This document shows, in pieces, positions 41,923 through 51,164 of a stretch of 51,164 nucleotides of DNA (position 1 is its first letter; each line of letters starts with the position of its first letter). A program made the translations under genes and the position numbers. Location of the stretch: contig VGAG01000005.1 in NCBI GenBank assembly GCA_016870835.1, positions 1 through 51,164 on the forward strand, read 5' to 3'. The notes beneath the pieces are model-generated. The model was not told where the DNA came from, searched no databases, and saw nothing but the letters and a program-made list of their open reading frames with translations. The stretch is from Actinomycetota bacterium (GTDB taxonomy: Bacteria; Actinomycetota; Actinomycetes; Nanopelagicales; Nanopelagicaceae).

Positions 41923-42501
41923 ATGCGAAAGCGAGCGCTAGCGCCCTTTGCGGCATCGGCTATCGCCGCCTTCTCTCTCTTCGCCACCCTTGAATTGGCG
42001 GTTGTAAGTGGCGCATCGGCCGAGCAGGCAGAAGTTGAGAGCTCTGAAAGGAGCGCCAACTTGGTTGTTGATGTCCCCGATCTTCCACAGCCTCTGCGCC
42101 CAACCTCGGTGGTAATTAGTGAGCGCCGCGCAGTGGCATCGATGGATATGTTGATGGTCTCCCAGATGGTTGAACAGGTCGAAAAGGCGCGTACCCCAAA
42201 GGGCGCACGGAAGATTGCCCAAGGTATCGCCAAGGAAAAGTATGGCTGGGGCAGCTACCAGTTCTCTTGCCTAAATACTCTCTGGACAAAAGAAAGTCAT
42301 TGGAATTACCGGGCTCGCAATCCACGTACCGGCGCACATGGAATTCCACAAGCCCTTCCTGCTGCAAAGATGGATGTAATCTCGACGGATTGGCGGACCA
42401 ATCCAATCACTCAGATCCGCTGGGGACTTCATTACATAGATGTCCGCTATGAAACACCTTGCCGAGCGCTCGCAAAATTCAAGCGCTCCCGTTATTACTA
42501 A
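41923..42501 (+). CDS. Secreted lytic transglycosylase-like protein
   Basis: A 192-residue protein with a signal peptide (MRKRALAPFAASAIAAFSLF onward, cleavage near residue 36 after SGASA). The C-terminal domain (about 105-192) is the compact SLT-like domain: GWGSYQFSCLNTLWTKESHW with catalytic Glu about 124, then RTGAHGIPQALPAAKM and NPITQIRWGLHYIDVRY. It should cut peptidoglycan during growth or division. The frame is open to 41821, but the perfect GAGGAGGT ribosome site fixes ATG 41923. The last 14 residues (PCRALAKFKRSRYY) differ from the usual PCGAWxHSxxxxWY. Confidence 0.87.
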   Translation: MRKRALAPFAASAIAAFSLFATLELAVVSGASAEQAEVESSERSANLVVDVPDLPQPLRPTSVVISERRAVASMDMLMVSQMVEQVEKARTPKGARKIAQGIAKEKYGWGSYQFSCLNTLWTKESHWNYRARNPRTGAHGIPQALPAAKMDVISTDWRTNPITQIRWGLHYIDVRYETPCRALAKFKRSRYY

Positions 42502-42504
42502 TTT

Positions 42505-44157
42505 TTAGATTGGGCGAGCACCAATAGTTAACGGTTTAGAAGTTTCGGCAAAGAAATCATTTCCTTTATCGTCAACCACAATAAATGCCGGAAAATCTTG
42601 AACTTCAATCTTCCAGACTGCTTCCATACCTAATTCTTCATAATCAAGAACTTCTACCTTCTTGATGCAATCTTGGGCAAGGCGAGCAGCAGGGCCACCA
42701 ACAGAGCCAAGATAGAAACCACCAAATTTCTTACAAGCCTCAGTAACTTGCTTTGAGCGATTTCCTTTTGCCAGCATAACTAGCGAACCACCAAGTGCTT
42801 GGAATTGTTCGACATAAGAATCCATTCGCCCAGCTGTAGTTGGGCCAAATGATCCGGATATATAGCCTTCGGGAGTCTTTGCCGGACCCGCGTAATAGAC
42901 CGGATACTGTTTGAAATATTCTGGCATTGGCTTTCCTGAGTCAATCACCTCTTTTATTTTTGCATGGGCAAGATCGCGCGCCACAACCAAGGTTCCAGTT
43001 AGAGAAAGCCTTGTTTTTACAGGGTACTTAGAGAGTTCTTTATTGATCTCAGCCATCGGGCGATTCAATTCAATCCGAACCACGTTATCGTCGAGATGCT
43101 CATCTGTTGTCTCAGGTAAGAAGTGGGCTGGATCAGTCTCTAATTTCTCAATAAAGACGCCCTCTTTAGTGATCTTCGCTTTTGCTTGGCGATCGGCTGA
43201 ACAAGAGACGGCGATTGAAATTGGAAGTGACGCACCGTGGCGAGGTAGGCGAATTACCCGTACATCGTGACAGAAGTATTTGCCACCGAATTGAGCGCCA
43301 ATACCGAGCTTCTGGGTTAACTCAAAAACCTGCTTTTCTAGCTCCGGGTCGCGAAAAGCCCTTCCGGTTTTGGCATTTCCAGTAGTTGGTAGCGAATCTA
43401 AGTATCTGGTTGAGGCTAGCTTCGCTGTTTTCGCGGTGAATTCAGCGCTCGTTCCGCCAATCACGATTGCCAGGTGATAGGGAGGACAAGCGGCAGTTCC
43501 AAGGGAGCGCAACTTCTCTTCTAGCCAGATCAAGAAAGTCTTAGGGTTAAGGATTGCCTTTGTTTCTTGATAAAGAAATGACTTGTTGGCACTTCCGCCA
43601 CCCTTTGCGATGAATAAGAAGTTGTATTCATCTGGGTGATCAAAGTCAGAGTAGATCTCAACTTGGGCGGGAAGATTATTTCCAGTGTTCTTCTCTTCCC
43701 ACATCGTCACGGGAGCTAATTGTGAATACCGCAGATTTAACTTTGTAAATGCATCATAAACACCGCGTGAGATTGTTACCTCATCGCGCTCAGAGGTTAG
43801 AACTTGTTGCCCCTTCTTTCCCATGATGATTGCAGTTCCAGTGTCTTGGCACATGGGCAGGATTCCACCGGCTGAGATATTGGCATTCTTTAACAGATCA
43901 AGGGCTACGAATCGATCGTTAGGTGAGCTCTCTGGGTCTTTTAGGATCTTCGCTAACTGGGCTAAATGATCGCTTCTTAGATAATGCGAGATATCGTGCA
44001 TAGCAACTTCAGTTAAATTGCGAATTGCTTCTGGGCTTACTTTTAAGAAGGTTCGACCATCCGCTTCAAAGGTAGATACGCCCTCTTTTGAAACTAATCG
44101 ATACTCGGTCTCATCCTCACCAATCGGCAAGAGATCCTCATAGATGAATTCCGGCAT
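42505..44157 (-). CDS. Fumarate hydratase, class I (iron-sulfur)
   Basis: A 550-residue class I fumarase of full length. [20 protein letters not shown] carries the first cluster Cys (103), and the C-terminal beta part has [20 protein letters not shown] and the [18 protein letters not shown] loop. It hydrates fumarate to malate with an oxygen-sensitive 4Fe-4S cluster. It is unrelated to the class II FumC used by mycobacteria in the same syntenic place. It is translated from the xseA-xseB mRNA: its ATG shares one base with the xseB stop (TAATG). Confidence 0.95.
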   Translation of the reverse strand: MPEFIYEDLLPIGEDETEYRLVSKEGVSTFEADGRTFLKVSPEAIRNLTEVAMHDISHYLRSDHLAQLAKILKDPESSPNDRFVALDLLKNANISAGGILPMCQDTGTAIIMGKKGQQVLTSERDEVTISRGVYDAFTKLNLRYSQLAPVTMWEEKNTGNNLPAQVEIYSDFDHPDEYNFLFIAKGGGSANKSFLYQETKAILNPKTFLIWLEEKLRSLGTAACPPYHLAIVIGGTSAEFTAKTAKLASTRYLDSLPTTGNAKTGRAFRDPELEKQVFELTQKLGIGAQFGGKYFCHDVRVIRLPRHGASLPISIAVSCSADRQAKAKITKEGVFIEKLETDPAHFLPETTDEHLDDNVVRIELNRPMAEINKELSKYPVKTRLSLTGTLVVARDLAHAKIKEVIDSGKPMPEYFKQYPVYYAGPAKTPEGYISGSFGPTTAGRMDSYVEQFQALGGSLVMLAKGNRSKQVTEACKKFGGFYLGSVGGPAARLAQDCIKKVEVLDYEELGMEAVWKIEVQDFPAFIVVDDKGNDFFAETSKPLTIGARPI

Positions 44158-44378
44158 TACTTTTCCTTCGAATTCTCTCTCGCTTCAACGCCACTTATTT
44201 TGCTTGCGGCCTCAAGTTTTGCCTTCGCGCCATCGAGCCACTCTTGGCAGATTGCTGCTAACTCTTCGCCCCGCTCCCAAAGTTTTAACGAATCCTCAAG
44301 ACCAAGACCACCTGATTCAAGAGTTGCCACGACTTTAGCCAATTCATCACGCGCAGCTTCATAACTCATCTCGGCCAT
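44157..44378 (-). CDS. xseB: Exodeoxyribonuclease VII small subunit
   Basis: A 73-residue helical-hairpin protein. [20 protein letters not shown] and [20 protein letters not shown] are the family's two helices. Several copies bind the large subunit XseA, encoded 9 nt upstream. An ATG three codons later (MSYEA) is an alternative start. The order xseA-xseB is the usual one. Confidence 0.94.
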   Translation of the reverse strand: MAEMSYEAARDELAKVVATLESGGLGLEDSLKLWERGEELAAICQEWLDGAKAKLEAASKISGVEARENSKEK

Positions 44379-44387
44379 ATTCGTAAT

Positions 44388-45563
44388 CTACTCGCCTTTC
44401 ATCGCGCGAGAGGTTGAATCACTCTCAACTTCGCCTGTGGCTGTTGCAATCGCCACACCTTCGGCAAGACGAAGTCTTAACCGTTCACCTTTATCGAGAC
44501 TCTTAGGTGAGCGAAGGATTGAACCATCACTTCTTTGGACTACCGCATAACCGCGATCAAGCGTTGCTTGTGGTGAGAGCGTACGAACTCGCGCGATGAG
44601 ATGAGTTAACTCTTCTGTTGATCGAATAAGTCGTGAATTGATTCCGGCAAATGAGCGTTGCATCAAGCCAACGACTTTGGTCATCTCTAATACGACTCGA
44701 TCATTTATTTTTCGATCAGCCCGCTCTCTTAATTGTTTGATGCGTTCATATTCCTCTTTAATATCAGGAACTACTCGCTTTGCTGCATCTGTAGGTGTTG
44801 AGGCTCTTAAGTCCGCCACAAGGTCCAACAGTGGAGTATCTTGTTCGTGACCGATTGCGCTAACGATGGGCTTTTTGCAACTTGCCGCAAGGCGCACTAG
44901 TCCTTCATCGGAGAAGGGCAACAAATCTTCGAAGGAACCGCCACCGCGGGTAATGATGATGACATCAATTTCAGGGTCGGCATCGAGCTCTTTAAGGGCT
45001 GCAGATACTTGGATTACCGCATCCGCGCCTTGGACTGCGACTTCGCGGGTCTCGAATAGAACAGCTGGCCATCTACGTTTGGCATTCTCTTTCACATCTT
45101 TCTCAGCTGCACTAGCCCGGCCACAAATTAATCCAATCTTTCGCGGCAGAAAGGGAAGCGGCTTCTTACGCTCGGATGCGAATAAACCTTCGGCGGCGAG
45201 CATCTTCTTTAGCGCCTCAAGGCGCGCTAATAATTCACCAACGCCAACCTGGCGAATCTCTTTTGCATTTAACGAAAGCCGACCGGTTGGGGTGTAGAAA
45301 TTCACTTTTGAGTTGATGACAACGCGGGCGTTATCAGTAAGTGGAGCAACTGCTTTAAAAACAGAGCGCGGACAGGTCACTTCTAAGTACATATCAACGC
45401 TGGGATCACGGAGGCGCATGTAAACCATTCCGGAACCAGCGCGATCATTTAGTTGAGCAATCTCACCTTCAACCCAGATTTGGCCAAGTCGATTAATGTA
45501 ATCGCTAATTGCTTCTGAAACGACGCGTACCGGAACTGGCTTCTCCGCTGAAGTTTCGAGCAT
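44388..45563 (-). CDS. xseA: Exodeoxyribonuclease VII large subunit
   Basis: A 391-residue nuclease. The N-terminal OB fold (about 10-105) contains [20 protein letters not shown]. The catalytic core has [20 protein letters not shown] and [20 protein letters not shown] (GHExD motif), followed by [15 protein letters not shown] helical coiled region then binds XseB. It degrades single-stranded DNA from both ends in mismatch repair. Its promoter, TAGTAT 6 nt upstream, is back to back with that of ispH. Confidence 0.95.
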   Translation of the reverse strand: MLETSAEKPVPVRVVSEAISDYINRLGQIWVEGEIAQLNDRAGSGMVYMRLRDPSVDMYLEVTCPRSVFKAVAPLTDNARVVINSKVNFYTPTGRLSLNAKEIRQVGVGELLARLEALKKMLAAEGLFASERKKPLPFLPRKIGLICGRASAAEKDVKENAKRRWPAVLFETREVAVQGADAVIQVSAALKELDADPEIDVIIITRGGGSFEDLLPFSDEGLVRLAASCKKPIVSAIGHEQDTPLLDLVADLRASTPTDAAKRVVPDIKEEYERIKQLRERADRKINDRVVLEMTKVVGLMQRSFAGINSRLIRSTEELTHLIARVRTLSPQATLDRGYAVVQRSDGSILRSPKSLDKGERLRLRLAEGVAIATATGEVESDSTSRAMKGE

Positions 45564-45569
45564 GGCGCG

Positions 45570-45582
45570 ATACTAATAGGAT
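45570..45582. promoter_or_regulatory. Back-to-back -10 elements of xseA and ispH
   Basis: On the minus strand TAGTAT (45575 down to 45570) lies 6 nt before the xseA ATG at 45563. On the plus strand TAGGAT (45577-45582) lies 6 nt before the ispH ATG at 45589. The hexamers are one base apart in a 25-bp gap. Confidence 0.6.
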
Positions 45583-45588
45583 GCGCGC

Positions 45589-46542
45589 ATGACGAAGCGA
45601 GTTCTTCTAGCTGCGCCTCGCGGTTATTGCGCCGGAGTAGATCGCGCGGTTATTACCGTCGAAAAAGCGTTAGATCTCTATGGCGCCCCGGTCTATGTAA
45701 GAAAGCAGATTGTTCATAATAAACATGTTGTTGAATCCCTGGAAAAGAAGGGCGCAATATTTGTTGAGAATACCGATGAAATTCCTGAGGGGGCGCTAGT
45801 TGTCTTCTCGGCACATGGAGTTTCACCTCAAGTTCACCAAGAAGCTGCAACCCGCCAACTAAAAACAATTGATGCGACCTGTCCGCTCGTTACGAAGGTG
45901 CACCAAGAAGCACGTCGGTTTGCCGCAGATGACCTACAAATTCTCCTTATCGGCCATCATGGCCATGAAGAGGTCGAAGGCACCGCTGGTGAAGCCCCAG
46001 ATCACATCAAATTAGTGGATGGGCTAGAGCAAGCGCGCAGTATTGAAATTGATCCAAATCGCCCAGTTGCCTGGCTCTCACAGACAACACTTAGCGTTGA
46101 TGAAACACTAGACACGGTTAGAATTCTTAAAGAGCGTTTTCCAAATCTTCAAGATCCACCATCAGATGACATCTGTTACGCGACCCAGAATCGCCAAGTA
46201 GCAATAAAGCAGATCGCTCCCCAGACCGAGTTGGTACTTGTTGTGGGATCAACCAACTCTTCAAATTCAGTCCGCTTGGTAGAAGTAGCTAAGGAATACG
46301 GCGCAAAGGCGGCTTACCTAATTGATTATGCAAGTGAGATAAAAGATGAATGGTTTGAGGGCGTTGAGACAATAGGTGTAACTAGCGGCGCCTCAGTCCC
46401 AGAGTTACTTGTTAAGGATCTCTTAGAAGTGCTAGCCCGCCGTGGTTTTAGCGATGTGCAAGAGGTAAGAGCGATGGAAGAGAGCCTCTTATTTGCCCTT
46501 CCACCAGAGTTACGGAAAGACCTAAAGGCTGCTGGAAAGTAG
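45589..46542 (+). CDS. ispH: 4-hydroxy-3-methylbut-2-enyl diphosphate reductase
   Basis: A 317-residue iron-sulfur enzyme. The three cluster cysteines are in [13 protein letters not shown] (Cys14), [16 protein letters not shown] (Cys98) and [12 protein letters not shown] (Cys196). SAHGVSP and [11 protein letters not shown] carry substrate-binding histidines, and [17 protein letters not shown] is the diphosphate site. It makes IPP and DMAPP, the last step of the MEP pathway, whose ispE is at 14251. It is convergent with the DUF6542 gene with a 21-nt overlap. Confidence 0.97.
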   Translation: MTKRVLLAAPRGYCAGVDRAVITVEKALDLYGAPVYVRKQIVHNKHVVESLEKKGAIFVENTDEIPEGALVVFSAHGVSPQVHQEAATRQLKTIDATCPLVTKVHQEARRFAADDLQILLIGHHGHEEVEGTAGEAPDHIKLVDGLEQARSIEIDPNRPVAWLSQTTLSVDETLDTVRILKERFPNLQDPPSDDICYATQNRQVAIKQIAPQTELVLVVGSTNSSNSVRLVEVAKEYGAKAAYLIDYASEIKDEWFEGVETIGVTSGASVPELLVKDLLEVLARRGFSDVQEVRAMEESLLFALPPELRKDLKAAGK

Positions 46543-46944
46543 TTGCTTCCGCTCTTTGAAGTAATACCACCAACCAAATAACGATCCGCTAATTAAAAAG
46601 GGCGCAACGCTTGCAAGGCCCGTTATTAGATCAATCCCAATTCGAGTAAAGCTAAGTGAGATACCTCCAACGGTTGGAAGGAGCAAGAGAGTTGCGATGG
46701 CAAAGGCGATTGGTGGGTTTACTACTGCAACGTATGTAGTGCCTTTACGCCCGTAAATCAAAGCTCCGTAATAAGAAATCCAGATTGCAATACCAGTTAT
46801 AAATCCGACATTAGAGCGGAAGAAGATTTCAACCAGTGCAACAAAACCAATCAGTGCGAATTGCAGAATCACTATTCCTGGTTTAGTTAAACCGGCGCCT
46901 TTGACTGGGCTCTTTATTGGTGGTTTGGGAAGGTTATTTGTCAT
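46522..46944 (-). CDS. DUF6542-type membrane protein
   Basis: A 140-residue protein with about four hydrophobic helices. [19 protein letters not shown] and [20 protein letters not shown], and the ending [12 protein letters not shown], fit the DUF6542 family found between ispH and ychF in Actinobacteria. The frame is open to 46977, but ATG 46944 (MTNNLPKPP) is preferred, overlapping the end of rmuC by 11 nt. Function unknown. Confidence 0.72.
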   Translation of the reverse strand: MTNNLPKPPIKSPVKGAGLTKPGIVILQFALIGFVALVEIFFRSNVGFITGIAIWISYYGALIYGRKGTTYVAVVNPPIAFAIATLLLLPTVGGISLSFTRIGIDLITGLASVAPFLISGSLFGWWYYFKERKQLLSSSL

Positions 46945-48088
46945 CACTATCACTTTCATCAGAGTCATCAAGGTCAATATCTTCAGCCGCTAAATCCGGC
47001 GCCTCAAGCTCCTTTGGAGCAATAAGCCTTACCTCGTCATCAACATCTTCAATTGCTTTTAACTTACTTGAGGATGGGGCACCAAGCTTGACCATCTTTC
47101 GAGCTGGCTTTAGAACATTCTCTTCAGCGCTCTTAATTAGATCGTTAAAGGCTCGCTCTGTTGATTTAATGCGATCACCAAGGGTCTCGATCTTTGAATG
47201 TACTTTTCCGATTCGCTTTAATAATTCCCCAGCGAGATCAGTAATTTCTTGGGCGTTCTTTGCAAGGTCGCTACGGCTAAAGACATAGGCAACGGTGCGA
47301 AGAAGCGCCATCATCGTAGTTGGGGTGGCGATAGTTACATTCTTCTCGAAAGCTTTATGGAGCAGTTGTGGCTCAACATCAAGGGCCTCAGAGAGAATTG
47401 ATTCAAAAGGCGCGAAAAGAACTACGTAATCAGGGGAGTTGCCCTTCTCTTGATAGCCCCGTTTTGCTAGTGCATTTACATGACCAAGCAGATCCTTCGC
47501 ATGCTGTTGCATTAACTCTTTCCGCTTAATTGGATCTTTCTCAACGACCGCTTCAAGAAAGCGATCAAAGGGGAATTTGGAGTCGATAAAAATTTCACTT
47601 CCACCGGGGACAGAGATCTTTATATCTGGCTTTGAAATTTCAGTTCCAGTTGTTCGGTAATCCTGTTTAAAGAAGTGTTCGTTCTCTAGTAGCCCGGCAT
47701 TTTCAAGGAGAGTTTCTAGTTGGGCTTCACCATATTTACCGCGAGTTTGGGAGTTAGATAGTGCGCCAGCAAGTTTTGTTGTCTCGCGGAGCAGATTCTC
47801 ATTTCCAAGTCGCATTGTTTCGATTTGGGAGCGCATCTCACTTTCAGCCCGTGCGCGCTTTACTTCAGCTTCTTGCGCTTGGGTAGTTAGTTGGGTCATC
47901 CCAGTTGTAACAGCGCGAAGTTGTTCATTAAGAGTTGTTAAGCGAGCTTCTTCACGGCGAAGTTCTTCTAGTTGTGTATTAAGTATCGCTACCTTTCCCT
48001 TTTCTGCGTTTACACGTAGTGAGGCAAAGAGAAATCCGATAGCAAGGCCAATCGCCAAGCCGATGATGAGGAATATCGCACCGTTCAT
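46934..48088 (-). CDS. rmuC: RmuC-family DNA recombination protein
   Basis: A 384-residue protein. An N-terminal membrane helix (about 4-22), a coiled coil (about 30-110) and the RmuC nuclease-like domain: NSQTRGKYGEAQLETLLENA, EIFIDSKFPFDRFLEAV (the catalytic acid/Lys motif), SPDYVVLFAPFESILSEAL and PTTMMALLRTVAYVFSR. The last 20 residues are very acidic (ending [11 protein letters not shown]). It limits inversions at inverted repeats. It is divergent from ychF over 51 bp and followed by the DUF6542 gene. Confidence 0.93.
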   Translation of the reverse strand: MNGAIFLIIGLAIGLAIGFLFASLRVNAEKGKVAILNTQLEELRREEARLTTLNEQLRAVTTGMTQLTTQAQEAEVKRARAESEMRSQIETMRLGNENLLRETTKLAGALSNSQTRGKYGEAQLETLLENAGLLENEHFFKQDYRTTGTEISKPDIKISVPGGSEIFIDSKFPFDRFLEAVVEKDPIKRKELMQQHAKDLLGHVNALAKRGYQEKGNSPDYVVLFAPFESILSEALDVEPQLLHKAFEKNVTIATPTTMMALLRTVAYVFSRSDLAKNAQEITDLAGELLKRIGKVHSKIETLGDRIKSTERAFNDLIKSAEENVLKPARKMVKLGAPSSSKLKAIEDVDDEVRLIAPKELEAPDLAAEDIDLDDSDESDSDDK

Positions 48089-48124
48089 ATGCCAATCGTG
48101 GCAGGAGGGACTGACATTGCCGGT

Positions 48125-48130
48125 TAGGCT
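48125..48130 (+). promoter_or_regulatory. -10 element of ychF
   Basis: TAGGCT ends 9 nt before the GTG at 48140, a little farther than in the other leaderless candidates. Confidence 0.4.
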
Positions 48131-48139
48131 CTACCCCTC

Positions 48140-49213
48140 GTGAGCCTTTCAATCGGAATCGTCGGCCTTCCAAATGTTGGAAAATCGACCCTCTTTAATG
48201 CGCTGACTAAGAACAATGTCCTCGCTGCGAATTACCCCTTCGCCACAATCGAGCCCAATGTCGGCGTCGTCGGCGTCCCAGATGAGCGTCTAAGAGTCCT
48301 AGCCAAAATCTTCAATTCTGAGCGGGTAATACCAGCCTCCGTCTCCTTCGTCGATATCGCCGGAATCGTAAAAGGGGCATCAGAAGGTGCTGGCCTTGGA
48401 AATAAGTTCCTTGCAAATATCCGCGAGAGCGATGCAATCTGTCAGGTAATTCGCGTCTTTAGCGATCCTGATGTTGTCCATGTCGATGGCTCGGTAAACC
48501 CATCTAGTGATATCGAGACGATCAATACCGAACTTCAATTAGCCGATCTCCAAACTATTGAAAAAGCGATTCCGCGGGTTGAGAAAGAGGCCCGCCAAAA
48601 CAAAGAGCGCGCTGTATTTCTTGAGGCGATCAAAGCCGCAGAGAAAGTGTTAGCAGATGGCAAATTGCTATTCGGCTCAAATCTTGATCTCGAAGTTCTT
48701 AAAGAATTAGGACTTCTGACCGCAAAGCCTTTCTTATATGTCTTTAATGTCGATGCGGCTGAATTGGGCGATCTAGAACTAAGAAAGAAATTACAAGCGC
48801 TAGTTGCTCCGGCCGAAGCGATCTTTCTTGATGCTAAGACTGAGGCCGAACTTGCTGAGTTAGATGATGCTGAATCCTTGGAATTGCTCAAGTCAATTGG
48901 GCTAGAAGAGCCAGGTTTGAGTACCCTTGCTCGAGTCGGCTTCAATACCTTGGGGCTACAGACTTATCTAACGGCGGGTGAGAAGGAAGCTCGCGCTTGG
49001 ACAATCCATAAGGGCGATACCGCTCCGATGGCCGCCGGAGTCATTCATACAGATTTTCAAAAAGGTTTTATCAAGGCAGAGATCATCTCTTTCGATGAGT
49101 TGGTCGCTGCCGGTTCGATGAGCGAAGCTCGCTCGCGCGGAAAGGTCCGCATGGAAGGAAAGGATTACGTAATGCAAGTTGGAGATGTTGTGGAGTTCCG
49201 ATTTAATGTCTAA
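48140..49213 (+). CDS. ychF: Redox-regulated Obg-like ATPase YchF
   Basis: A 357-residue GTPase-fold ATPase. GIVGLPNVGKSTLFNALTKN (P loop), FVDIAGIVKGASEGAGLGNK (G3 and switch) and LYVFNVDAAEL (the altered NxxE base-recognition motif that gives ATP preference) are visible. The C-terminal TGS domain has TAGEKEARAWTIHKGDTAPM. It binds ribosomes and affects translation and oxidative-stress tolerance. It starts at GTG, common in this genome. typA begins inside its last codons. Confidence 0.96.
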   Translation: MSLSIGIVGLPNVGKSTLFNALTKNNVLAANYPFATIEPNVGVVGVPDERLRVLAKIFNSERVIPASVSFVDIAGIVKGASEGAGLGNKFLANIRESDAICQVIRVFSDPDVVHVDGSVNPSSDIETINTELQLADLQTIEKAIPRVEKEARQNKERAVFLEAIKAAEKVLADGKLLFGSNLDLEVLKELGLLTAKPFLYVFNVDAAELGDLELRKKLQALVAPAEAIFLDAKTEAELAELDDAESLELLKSIGLEEPGLSTLARVGFNTLGLQTYLTAGEKEARAWTIHKGDTAPMAAGVIHTDFQKGFIKAEIISFDELVAAGSMSEARSRGKVRMEGKDYVMQVGDVVEFRFNV

Positions 49214-51113
49214 AAACCATTCAAAATCGACACATTTGGCCGGTCTTGCTGAGAAAGAGCGGGCCGAACTTCGCAATATCGCAATCATCGCCCACGTAGA
49301 TCATGGCAAGACAACTTTGGTTGATGCGATGTTATGGCAATCCGGCGCCTTTGCGGCCCACAAGGAGCAATCTGAAACTCAAGATCGCGTTATGGATTCG
49401 ATGGATCTTGAACGCGAAAAGGGAATTACGATTCTTGCGAAGAACACCGCCGTTAAGCGTGGCACAACAATCGTAAACATTATCGATACCCCAGGCCATG
49501 CTGACTTTGGTGGCGAAGTCGAGCGCGGACTTGAGATGGTTGATGGCGTTGCGCTTCTTGTTGATGCCTCTGAAGGTCCATTACCTCAAACTCGTTTCGT
49601 ACTTCGCAAAGCGCTGCAAAAGAATCTTCCAGTTATTTTGATTATCAATAAAGTCGATCGCCCTGATGCGCGTATCGCAGCAGTTGTCGATGAGACCTAT
49701 GAGTTGTTCTTAGATCTTGATGCAACTGAAGATCAAATTGATTTTCCAATTGTCTATACCTCAGCAAAAGCTGGCCGAGCATCGCTAAATCGTCCAAGTG
49801 ATGGCGGTATGCCAGATACTGAAAATCTCGATGTACTTTTTGATGTAATTTTTAAAACGATTCCGGCGCCCAAGTTCCACGAAGGCGCGCCACTACAAGC
49901 ACACGTCACAAATCTTGATTCATCCCCATACCTCGGTCGCCTCGCGCTCTGTCGCGTACATGAAGGCACAATTAAAAAAGGCCAGATGGTTACTTGGATG
50001 AAGACTGATGGCTCACAAGAGAAGGTGAAGATCTCAGAGTTAATGATGACCGAGGGCCTTGAGCGCATCCCCGTAACTCAAGCTGGCCCAGGCGACATAA
50101 TCGCTGTTGCAGGTATTGAAACCATCACTCTAGGTGAGACCTTGGCTGACATTGAAAACGCTCATGCCCTGCCCTTAATCACAGTTGATGAGCCAAGTAT
50201 TTCGATGACTATCGGTATAAATACCTCTCCTCTAGCTGGCCGAGTAGGTAAGAAATTGACCGCCCGCCTTGTCAAAAATCGCCTTGATAGCGAGCTTGTT
50301 GGAAATGTTTCACTTCGAGTATTAAATACCGAACGCCCAGATACTTGGGAAGTTCAAGGCCGCGGAGAATTACAACTAGCAGTTCTCGTAGAGATGATGC
50401 GCCGCGAAGGATTTGAGTTAACCGTTGGAAAGCCACAAGTAGTTACAAAGATGATTGATGGCAAATTAAATGAACCGATGGAGCGCCTCACGATTGATGC
50501 CCCAGAAGATTATCTAGGTGTAATCACCCAACTCATGGCGCTTCGTAAGGGACGTATGGAACAGATGGTCAATCATGGAACCGGTTGGATTCGAATGGAT
50601 TTCAAAGTCCCATCCCGCGGATTAATTGGATTTAGAACTGAGTTCTTAACTGAGACTCGTGGTACCGGACTTTTGCACCATGTCTTTGATGGATATGAAC
50701 CTTGGAACGGTGAACTTCGCACGCGACCAACTGGTTCTCTAGTTTCTGATCGCTCTGGAACTGCAACCTCATATGCAATCTTCGCGCTACAGGAGCGTGG
50801 CACAATTTTCTCTGAAGTTGGTTCGGATGTTTATGAGGGAATGGTGATTGGTGAGAATTCCCGTCCGGAAGATATGGATGTAAATATCGTGCGCGAGAAG
50901 AAGTTAACCAATATGCGCGCTGCCGGCTCTGATGAAAATGAGCGGCTCATCCCGCCGAAGATTTTGAATCTAGAACAAGCCCTTGAATATTGCCGCGAAG
51001 ATGAGTGCGTTGAAGTAACCCCAATTAATGTGCGGATACGCAAAGTTGTTCTTGATCAAAATGAGCGCTCGCGACTTACCTCAAAGGCAAAGAAGGCGAA
51101 TCAAGAGGGTTAA
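49206..51113 (+). CDS. typA: Ribosome-associated GTPase TypA/BipA
   Basis: A 635-residue translational GTPase. IAIIAHVDHGKTTLVDAMLW (G1), DLEREKGITILAKNTA (switch I), DTPGHADFGGEVER (G3), IINKVDRPDA (G4) and YTSAKAGRA (G5) are followed by domains II, III and V and the BipA C-terminal domain (GLIGFRTEFLTETRGTGLL, about 465 on). It acts on ribosome assembly and stress growth. The frame is open to 49179, but ATG 49206 (MSKNHSKS), overlapping the ychF stop by 8 nt, is the likely start. Confidence 0.96.
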   Translation: MSKNHSKSTHLAGLAEKERAELRNIAIIAHVDHGKTTLVDAMLWQSGAFAAHKEQSETQDRVMDSMDLEREKGITILAKNTAVKRGTTIVNIIDTPGHADFGGEVERGLEMVDGVALLVDASEGPLPQTRFVLRKALQKNLPVILIINKVDRPDARIAAVVDETYELFLDLDATEDQIDFPIVYTSAKAGRASLNRPSDGGMPDTENLDVLFDVIFKTIPAPKFHEGAPLQAHVTNLDSSPYLGRLALCRVHEGTIKKGQMVTWMKTDGSQEKVKISELMMTEGLERIPVTQAGPGDIIAVAGIETITLGETLADIENAHALPLITVDEPSISMTIGINTSPLAGRVGKKLTARLVKNRLDSELVGNVSLRVLNTERPDTWEVQGRGELQLAVLVEMMRREGFELTVGKPQVVTKMIDGKLNEPMERLTIDAPEDYLGVITQLMALRKGRMEQMVNHGTGWIRMDFKVPSRGLIGFRTEFLTETRGTGLLHHVFDGYEPWNGELRTRPTGSLVSDRSGTATSYAIFALQERGTIFSEVGSDVYEGMVIGENSRPEDMDVNIVREKKLTNMRAAGSDENERLIPPKILNLEQALEYCREDECVEVTPINVRIRKVVLDQNERSRLTSKAKKANQEG

Positions 51114-51164
51114 GTAAAAGGGCTAAGCCCAACACGCCGAAAAATCGCTCAAAAACGCTTATAA
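51114..51164. other. Downstream of typA, end of window
   Basis: A short hairpin GGGC-taa-GCCC lies at 51121-51131 without a T tract. TATAA at the very end may belong to a promoter beyond the edge. No gene is seen here. Confidence 0.3.

Noticed and set aside
44866-45297. 143-codon frame antisense to xseA
   Set aside because: It is the mirror of a well-supported coding frame and has the Ser/Ala/Arg-rich composition usual for antisense shadows in this genome.

Overview
This window looks like a chromosomal segment of a streamlined, low-to-moderate GC actinobacterium. By eye the GC content is in the mid-40s percent; I did not compute it. Gene order is the strongest clue. From memory, the following run in the same order in mycobacteria and other Actinobacteria (roughly the Rv0991c-Rv1112 segment of M. 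tuberculosis): FmdB, formyl-THF cyclo-ligase, gephyrin-like Glp, rimJ, glpR, pmt, rsmI, metG, tatD, rsmA, ispE, glmU/prs/rplY/pth, mfd, mazG, eno, ftsB, DUF501, ppx, greA, DUF4307, Z-isoprenyl synthase, phoH2, fum, xseBA, ispH, DUF6542, ychF. Very short intergenic gaps, frequent ATGA/GTGA overlaps and many leaderless starts suggest a small free-living genome of the freshwater acI/Nanopelagicales kind. That lineage call is inference.

Layout. 1-2703: an MMPL-family exporter (its 3' part lies outside the window) divergent from a TetR regulator, which is followed by a tiny acidic ORF. 2700-5952: a zinc-ribbon FmdB/Ruc-like protein, a CopD-CtaG cytochrome oxidase assembly protein and an acyl-CoA dehydrogenase. 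5949-8811: 5-formyl-THF cyclo-ligase divergent from a gephyrin-like gene, a GNAT acetyltransferase and a GlpR/SepX-like membrane protein, probably a cell-division module. 8825-20382: a protein mannosyltransferase, then translation, repair and envelope genes (rsmI, metG, tatD, rsmA, ispE, tRNA-Gln, glmU, prs, a secreted EEP-family protein, rplY, pth). 20394-31885: ppc, mfd, a lipoprotein, mazG, eno, ftsB, DUF501, ppx, a family-5 UDG and a tRNA with anticodon UAA. 31935-37353: a Bax inhibitor-like protein and an exporter block (two MFS pumps and a DrrAB-type ABC exporter). 37356-42501: greA, DUF4307, an unlisted 47-residue membrane protein, SURF1, DUF3817, a Z-isoprenyl transferase, phoH and a secreted transglycosylase with a long leader. 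42505-51113: class I fumarase, xseB, xseA, ispH, DUF6542, rmuC, ychF and typA.

Most genes are housekeeping. The main oddities are these. The gephyrin/MoeA homologue has lost the whole of domain II and its cofactor-binding motifs while keeping its neighbour glpR. A tRNA with a UAA (Leu) anticodon has a short class I variable loop and overlaps the stop codon of the UDG gene. -10 elements (TANNNT) repeatedly sit 6-8 nt before the start codon, implying leaderless mRNAs, and some divergent promoters are only 14-33 bp wide. A 16-bp hairpin is embedded in the 3' end of an MFS gene, antisense to its coding strand. Synteny suggests that mca, galU and rpfB have been lost from their usual places. No CRISPR array, insertion sequence, prophage or rRNA gene was seen. 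No stretch longer than 300 bases lacks a gene; the longest is 221 nt (41702-41922).
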